NCBI RefSeq assembly: GCF_017916295.1
Contig: NZ_JAFMSS010000002.1
Location: forward strand, 248,001 to 312,000
Source: Rubellimicrobium arenae
GTDB taxonomy: Bacteria; Pseudomonadota; Alphaproteobacteria; Rhodobacterales; Rhodobacteraceae
Direction: 5' to 3'
Length of the DNA: 64,000 bases
Numbering within the stretch: the first letter of the stretch is position 1; each line of letters starts with the position of its first letter. Both the position numbers and the translations under genes were made by a program. Under the pieces are notes generated by a model that saw nothing but the letters and a program-made list of their open reading frames with translations, did not search any database and had not been told where the DNA came from. Below, piece after piece: positions 60,430-64,000 of the stretch.

Positions 60430-60890
60430 GACCGGATGCCTTCGACCGTCCAGGCGCCCGTCGCCATGGCCACGGGCCGCCCCTCGCCGTCCTCGGCCGT
60501 GGCCCGGACAAAGGCCACCGTGCGCGTGACGTGGTAGCATTCGGCCCGGGCCTGGATGGCATGGCCCGGAGCCGCCGGGCGCATGTAGTCGATCCGCAGA
60601 TCGAGCGTCGCCGTCCCCCCGGGGGTCGAGGGATGCGCCATGACGGCGACGCTGGCGCAGGTGTCCATGAGGGCGAAGACCGCGCCGCCGTGGATCACCC
60701 CGGTCGCGGGGTCGCCGATCAGGCGGTCGTCCCAGGGCATCACCATCCGGGCCATCCCGTCGCCGAGGTCCGACAGGGTCAGGCCCAGCGCCCGGGCAAA
60801 GGGCAAGGCCGAGATGAATCGCCGGGCGCGCTCCTGACGCGGATCGGGGCGCGGCTCGGGGCTCGGGTCCTGTGTCATGGCGGAAACCAT
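60426..60890 (-). CDS. PaaI-type hotdog thioesterase 1
   Basis: A protein of 154 residues with the more canonical PaaI signature TGVIHGGAVFALMDTCASVA and LDLRIDYMRPA. It would hydrolyse phenylacetyl-CoA-like or other acyl-CoA thioesters. ATG 60890 and ATG 60878 are both possible starts. It is the first gene of the thioesterase-thioesterase-MATE operon and diverges from the first MerR gene. Confidence 0.89.
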   Translation of the reverse strand: MVSAMTQDPSPEPRPDPRQERARRFISALPFARALGLTLSDLGDGMARMVMPWDDRLIGDPATGVIHGGAVFALMDTCASVAVMAHPSTPGGTATLDLRIDYMRPAAPGHAIQARAECYHVTRTVAFVRATAEDGEGRPVAMATGAWTVEGIRS

Positions 60891-60982
60891 GGCATCAAAA
60901 GCTCCGCGCGCAAGGCCCCGGCTGCGCGGCGCAGTTGCCCGTGTTCCGCCAAGGGACTAGGCTGCAGGCGCAGCGAGGACCC

Positions 60983-61369
60983 ATGGCAGACGCGAAACCC
61001 GAGACCCGTCTTTCCTTCAAGGAGATGTGCACGCGCTTCGACGTGACACCCCGGACGCTGCGCTACTACGAGTACATCGAGCTGCTCTCGCCCGAGCGGG
61101 AGGGCCGCGCCCGCTTCTACGGGCCCCGGGAGGTCGCGCGCATGACGCTGATCCTGCGCGGGCGGCGCTTCGGCTTCTCGCTCGAGGAGATCCGGCAGTG
61201 GCTCCTCATCTACGAGGAAGAAGGGACGGAGGCGCAGATGCGCCGCTTCCTCGACGGAGCCGACCGGCAGCTGGCCGAGCTGGGGGAGCAGAAGCGCCAG
61301 CTCGAGGACACCATCGCCGACCTGCAACAGCTGCGGGACCACACGGTCCAGATCCTGGAACGGCGCTGA
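60983..61369 (+). CDS. MerR-family transcriptional regulator 1
   Basis: A regulator of 128 residues. The winged HTH reads FKEMCTRFDVTPRTLRYYE and is followed by a dimerisation helix (LEDTIADLQQLRDHTVQIL). No cysteine metal site is visible, so an organic ligand is more likely. It is clearly related to the next MerR gene (shared LILRGxRFGFSLEEIRQ) and probably arose by tandem duplication. Confidence 0.92.
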   Translation: MADAKPETRLSFKEMCTRFDVTPRTLRYYEYIELLSPEREGRARFYGPREVARMTLILRGRRFGFSLEEIRQWLLIYEEEGTEAQMRRFLDGADRQLAELGEQKRQLEDTIADLQQLRDHTVQILERR

Positions 61370-61389
61370 TCGCTTCGTTTCCGACGTGC

Positions 61390-61409
61390 CGTCACGCTGC
61401 GGCGTGACG
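61390..61409. promoter_or_regulatory. Inverted repeat between the two MerR genes
   Basis: CGTCACGC (61390-61397) and GCGTGACG (61402-61409) are perfect 8-base arms around TGCG. It could be the operator of one of the MerR proteins or a transcript-end hairpin of the first one. The absence of T residues after it favours an operator. Confidence 0.45.
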
Positions 61410-61512
61410 TCGCGTAACGCTGACATGACGGGTAAACTTGCTTGTAAGAAGAAGGCGTTCGGCCCATTTGCCGCTTTCTCACGTGGCGGCAAGAACAAGA
61501 GGGCCAACCCGA

Positions 61513-61911
61513 ATGACCGACCAACTTCTGACCATCCGCGAGATGTGCGAGCAGTATGACGTGACAGCCCGGGCGCTGCGCTTCTACGAGGCGAAGGAGC
61601 TGCTGTTCCCGATCCGCGAAGGGACCAAGCGGCTGTTCACCAAGTCGGACCGCGCGCGCCTGACGCTGATCCTGCGGGGCAAGCGCTTCGGCTTCTCCCT
61701 CGAGGAGATCCGGCAGCTCCTGGACCTCTGGAACGGCGGCAAGGGCCGGATGGAGCAGCTGGAACGCACCTGCGAGGTGGCGGAGCGCCATCTCCACGAG
61801 ATGGAGGCGCAGCGCGCCGAGCTCGACCGGACGATCAAGGAACTACGGGAACAGCTCGACTGGGGTCGGGCCGAACTCGCGCGGCCGGGGAAGCACGCCA
61901 CCGCCGCCTGA
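61513..61911 (+). CDS. MerR-family transcriptional regulator 2
   Basis: A regulator of 132 residues with HTH TIREMCEQYDVTARALRFYE and a C-terminal coiled coil (ERHLHEMEAQRAELDRTIKE). In Rhodobacterales, MerR proteins of this kind sit next to fatty acid or branched-chain amino acid degradation genes; here an acyl-CoA dehydrogenase follows by 30 bp. It is a likely local regulator of that gene. Confidence 0.92.
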   Translation: MTDQLLTIREMCEQYDVTARALRFYEAKELLFPIREGTKRLFTKSDRARLTLILRGKRFGFSLEEIRQLLDLWNGGKGRMEQLERTCEVAERHLHEMEAQRAELDRTIKELREQLDWGRAELARPGKHATAA

Positions 61912-61940
61912 ACGGGACGCTGACAGGGGGACCACCGGGA

Positions 61941-63719
61941 ATGCCGATCTACCAAAGCCCGATCAAGGACATGCAGTTCGTCCTTCATGAGGTGCTTCGG
62001 GTCAGCGAGGACGATTGCCCCGGCTACGCGGATCTCGACCGCGACATGACCGGGGCCATCCTCGAGGAGGCGGGCCGGGTGGCCGCCGAGGTTCTCCTTC
62101 CCCTGAACGCCGTGGGCGACCGCGAGGGGTGCCGGCTCGAGAACGGTGTCGTCCGCACGCCCACGGGATTCCAGGATGCGATGCGCGCCATGCGCGAGGG
62201 GGGCTGGACCTCCATCGACTGCGATCCGGAGCATGGCGGCCAGGGGCTGCCCTACGTCATGCACACCGCCGCGCAGGAGGCCTTCGTTTCCGCGAACATG
62301 GCCTTCAACATGTACCAGGGCCTGACGCACGGCGCCTATTCCGCCATCCGGAGCCATGGGACCGAGGCCCAGAAGGCCACCTACCTGCCGCGGCTGGCCA
62401 CGCACGAATGGTCCGGCACCATGAACCTGACCGAGCCGCATGCGGGGACCGACCTCGGCATCATGCGGACGCGCGCGACGCCGAACGGCGACGGCAGCTA
62501 TGCGATCACCGGCCAGAAGATCTTCATCTCCTCGGGCGAGCATGATCTCACCGAGAACATCATCCACCTCGTGCTGGCCCGGATCCCCGGCGGACCGGAC
62601 GGCACGAAGGGCGTCTCCCTGTTCATCGTGCCGAAGTTCCTCGTCAACGAGGACGGCAGCCTGGGGGCGCGCAACGGCGTGGCCTGCGGGAAGCTCGAGG
62701 ACAAGATGGGCATCCACGGCAACGCCACCTGCGTGATGAACTACGACGGCGCGACCGGCTTCCTCCTGGGCGAGGAGCACAAGGGCATGCGGGCCATGTT
62801 CACCATGATGAACGAGGCCCGGCTGGGGGTCGCCATGCAGGGCATGGCGCAGGCCGAGATCGCCTACCAGAACGCGCTGGGCTACGCGCGCGAACGGCTC
62901 CAGGGCCGCGACCTGACGGGCGCGAAGAACCCCGGCGGCCTCGCGGATCCGATCATCGTCCACCCGGACGTGCGCCGGTCCCTGATGGAGCAGAAGAGCT
63001 TCTGCGAGGGGGCCCGGGCCTTCACCTACTGGGGCGCGACCCTGATCGACCGCGCCCATCGCACGGGCGATCAGGACGCCGAGGCGCTGATCTCGCTGCT
63101 CACCCCGGTGCTCAAGGGCTTCCTGACCGACAAGGGCTTCGAGATGACGGTGGCCGCCCAGCAGCTCTATGGCGGGCATGGCTACATCGAGGAATGGGGG
63201 ATGTCGCAGTTCGTCCGCGACGCCCGCATCGCCATGATCTACGAGGGCGCGAACGGCATCCAGGCGCTCGACCTCGTGGGGCGCAAGCTGGCCTCGGATG
63301 GCGGCCGGCCGGTCATGGCCTTCTTCGACATGATCAAGGGCTTCATCAAGGCCCATGAGGGCGACGCGGACCTGAAGGCCGGGGTGCTGGACCCGCTCAA
63401 GGCCGCGTCCAAGGACCTGCAGGCGGCGGCGATGTTCTTCATGCAGGCCGCCGGAAAGGCCCCGAACGACGCGCTCGCGGGGGCCACGGACTTCATGCAC
63501 ATGATGGGGCATGTCTGCCTGGGCTACATGTGGGCGCGGATGGCGGTCGCGGCCAAGGCCAGCCTGTCGGAAGGGGCCGGGGACCGGGCCTTCTACGAGG
63601 CCAAGCTGGCCACGGCCCGCTATCATGCCGCCCGGCAGCTCCCGGCGACGGGGATGCACCTGGCGCGGATCACCTCCGGGGCCGCACCGGTGATGGCGCT
63701 GGAGGCCGCGAGCTTCTAG
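61941..63719 (+). CDS. Acyl-CoA dehydrogenase, FadE-like long form
   Basis: A flavoenzyme of 592 residues for the first step of acyl-CoA beta-oxidation. MNLTEPHAGTDLG and GQKIFISSGEHDL are the FAD and substrate contacts, and E435 in IYEGANGIQALD is the predicted catalytic base. The extra C-terminal domain (after about residue 470) is typical of the longer dehydrogenase subgroup that opens MPIYQSPIKDMQFVLHEV. It is probably cotranscribed with MerR 2. Confidence 0.95.
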   Translation: MPIYQSPIKDMQFVLHEVLRVSEDDCPGYADLDRDMTGAILEEAGRVAAEVLLPLNAVGDREGCRLENGVVRTPTGFQDAMRAMREGGWTSIDCDPEHGGQGLPYVMHTAAQEAFVSANMAFNMYQGLTHGAYSAIRSHGTEAQKATYLPRLATHEWSGTMNLTEPHAGTDLGIMRTRATPNGDGSYAITGQKIFISSGEHDLTENIIHLVLARIPGGPDGTKGVSLFIVPKFLVNEDGSLGARNGVACGKLEDKMGIHGNATCVMNYDGATGFLLGEEHKGMRAMFTMMNEARLGVAMQGMAQAEIAYQNALGYARERLQGRDLTGAKNPGGLADPIIVHPDVRRSLMEQKSFCEGARAFTYWGATLIDRAHRTGDQDAEALISLLTPVLKGFLTDKGFEMTVAAQQLYGGHGYIEEWGMSQFVRDARIAMIYEGANGIQALDLVGRKLASDGGRPVMAFFDMIKGFIKAHEGDADLKAGVLDPLKAASKDLQAAAMFFMQAAGKAPNDALAGATDFMHMMGHVCLGYMWARMAVAAKASLSEGAGDRAFYEAKLATARYHAARQLPATGMHLARITSGAAPVMALEAASF

Positions 63720-63800
63720 GCTGCCCGACAACGCGGAACGGCGCAGGGGGACCGAACGCATGGACGATCGAACGGGTCGGATCAGGCCGGGGGCACGGGC

Positions 63801-64000
63801 ATGACCTTCCGGCTCTACTGCTTCGGCGAGTCCGGCAACGCCTACAAGGCGGCGCTCACGCTCACGCTATGCGGACTCGACTGGGAACCGGTCTACGTGG
63901 ACTTCTTCCACGGAGAGACCCGCAGCCCCGCGTATCGCGAGATCAACGTGATGGGCGAGGTGCCCGTCCTCGTCGGCCCGGACGTCAGGCTGACCCAGTC
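63801..64000 (+). CDS. Glutathione S-transferase, N-terminal part (runs off the window)
   Basis: The first 66 codons encode a thioredoxin-like GST N-domain: LYCFGESGNAYKAALTLTLC and then INVMGEVPVLVGPDV, which contains the cis-proline that contacts glutathione. The gene continues beyond position 64000. It lies 81 bp after the acyl-CoA dehydrogenase on the same strand. Confidence 0.88.
   Translation, partial: MTFRLYCFGESGNAYKAALTLTLCGLDWEPVYVDFFHGETRSPAYREINVMGEVPVLVGPDVRLTQ

Noticed and set aside
63760..63804. A 14-codon ORF ending in ATGA with the GST start
   Set aside because: It could be a leader peptide, but it is short enough to arise by chance and has no recognisable composition or conservation evidence.

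Overview
The window is a GC-rich, densely coded stretch of a bacterial chromosome. Its gene content points to an alphaproteobacterium of the order Rhodobacterales (Paracoccaceae/Roseobacteraceae type): xdhABC with a BMP-type nucleoside transporter, a phaZ / phaC-phaP-phaR polyhydroxyalkanoate locus, flavin-dependent ThyX instead of ThyA, an orphan protein with a C-terminal sorting-like tail, and many 4-nt stop/start overlaps (ATGA, GTGA). The genus cannot be fixed from the sequence alone. I see no phage, insertion sequence, integrase or CRISPR array.

Layout. 1-2453: 5' part of dnaE (minus). 2572-3884: two related small membrane proteins. 4104-8979: xdhA-xdhB-xdhC. 8976-13764: a BMP-family ABC importer (ATPase, two permeases, binding protein), overlapping xdhC, which suggests purine nucleoside uptake feeding purine oxidation. 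13985-17104: FAD oxidoreductase, rlmJ, a TerB-like protein and a leaderless PhnD-like protein. 17168-26926: a polar amino acid/amine ABC importer followed by two glutamine-synthetase-like ligases, a class I amidotransferase, a PuuB-like oxidase and a class III aminotransferase. This looks like a gamma-glutamylation route for polyamine or amine catabolism. 27109-31552: phaR, phaP, phaC and divergent phaZ, with visible PhaR-type operator sequences.

31568-38601: alpha/beta hydrolase, thrS, a large DUF2382 stress protein that looks like two genes joined in frame, a cold-shock protein between two terminators, a secreted protein with a sorting-like tail, and thyX. 38602-45697: gloA, a DUF1194 vWA-like protein, then a co-directional set (small membrane protein, XpaC-like, TelA, DUF2927 lipoprotein, SPFH-GYF2, double zinc-ribbon membrane protein). 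That set resembles parts of both the tellurite-resistance/Ter network and the Bacillus PspA-YdjGHI membrane-stress module, and it is the best candidate here for a poorly described system.

45734-54633: sugar kinase, dtd, argD, argF; a four-gene minus-strand operon (EF-hand protein, ECF sigma factor, small membrane protein, Spy/CpxP-like protein); DUF983 protein; fatty acid desaturase divergent from an XRE regulator with a clear operator; TspO. 54677-60890: tRNA-Gly(TCC), SRAP peptidase, 5'-nucleotidase, DUF952 protein, pyrD, MATE pump and two thioesterases. 60983-64000: two tandem MerR regulators, an acyl-CoA dehydrogenase, and the start of a glutathione S-transferase. Coding starts were chosen from stop/start overlaps, ribosome binding sites and family N-termini, and uncertain ones are flagged.
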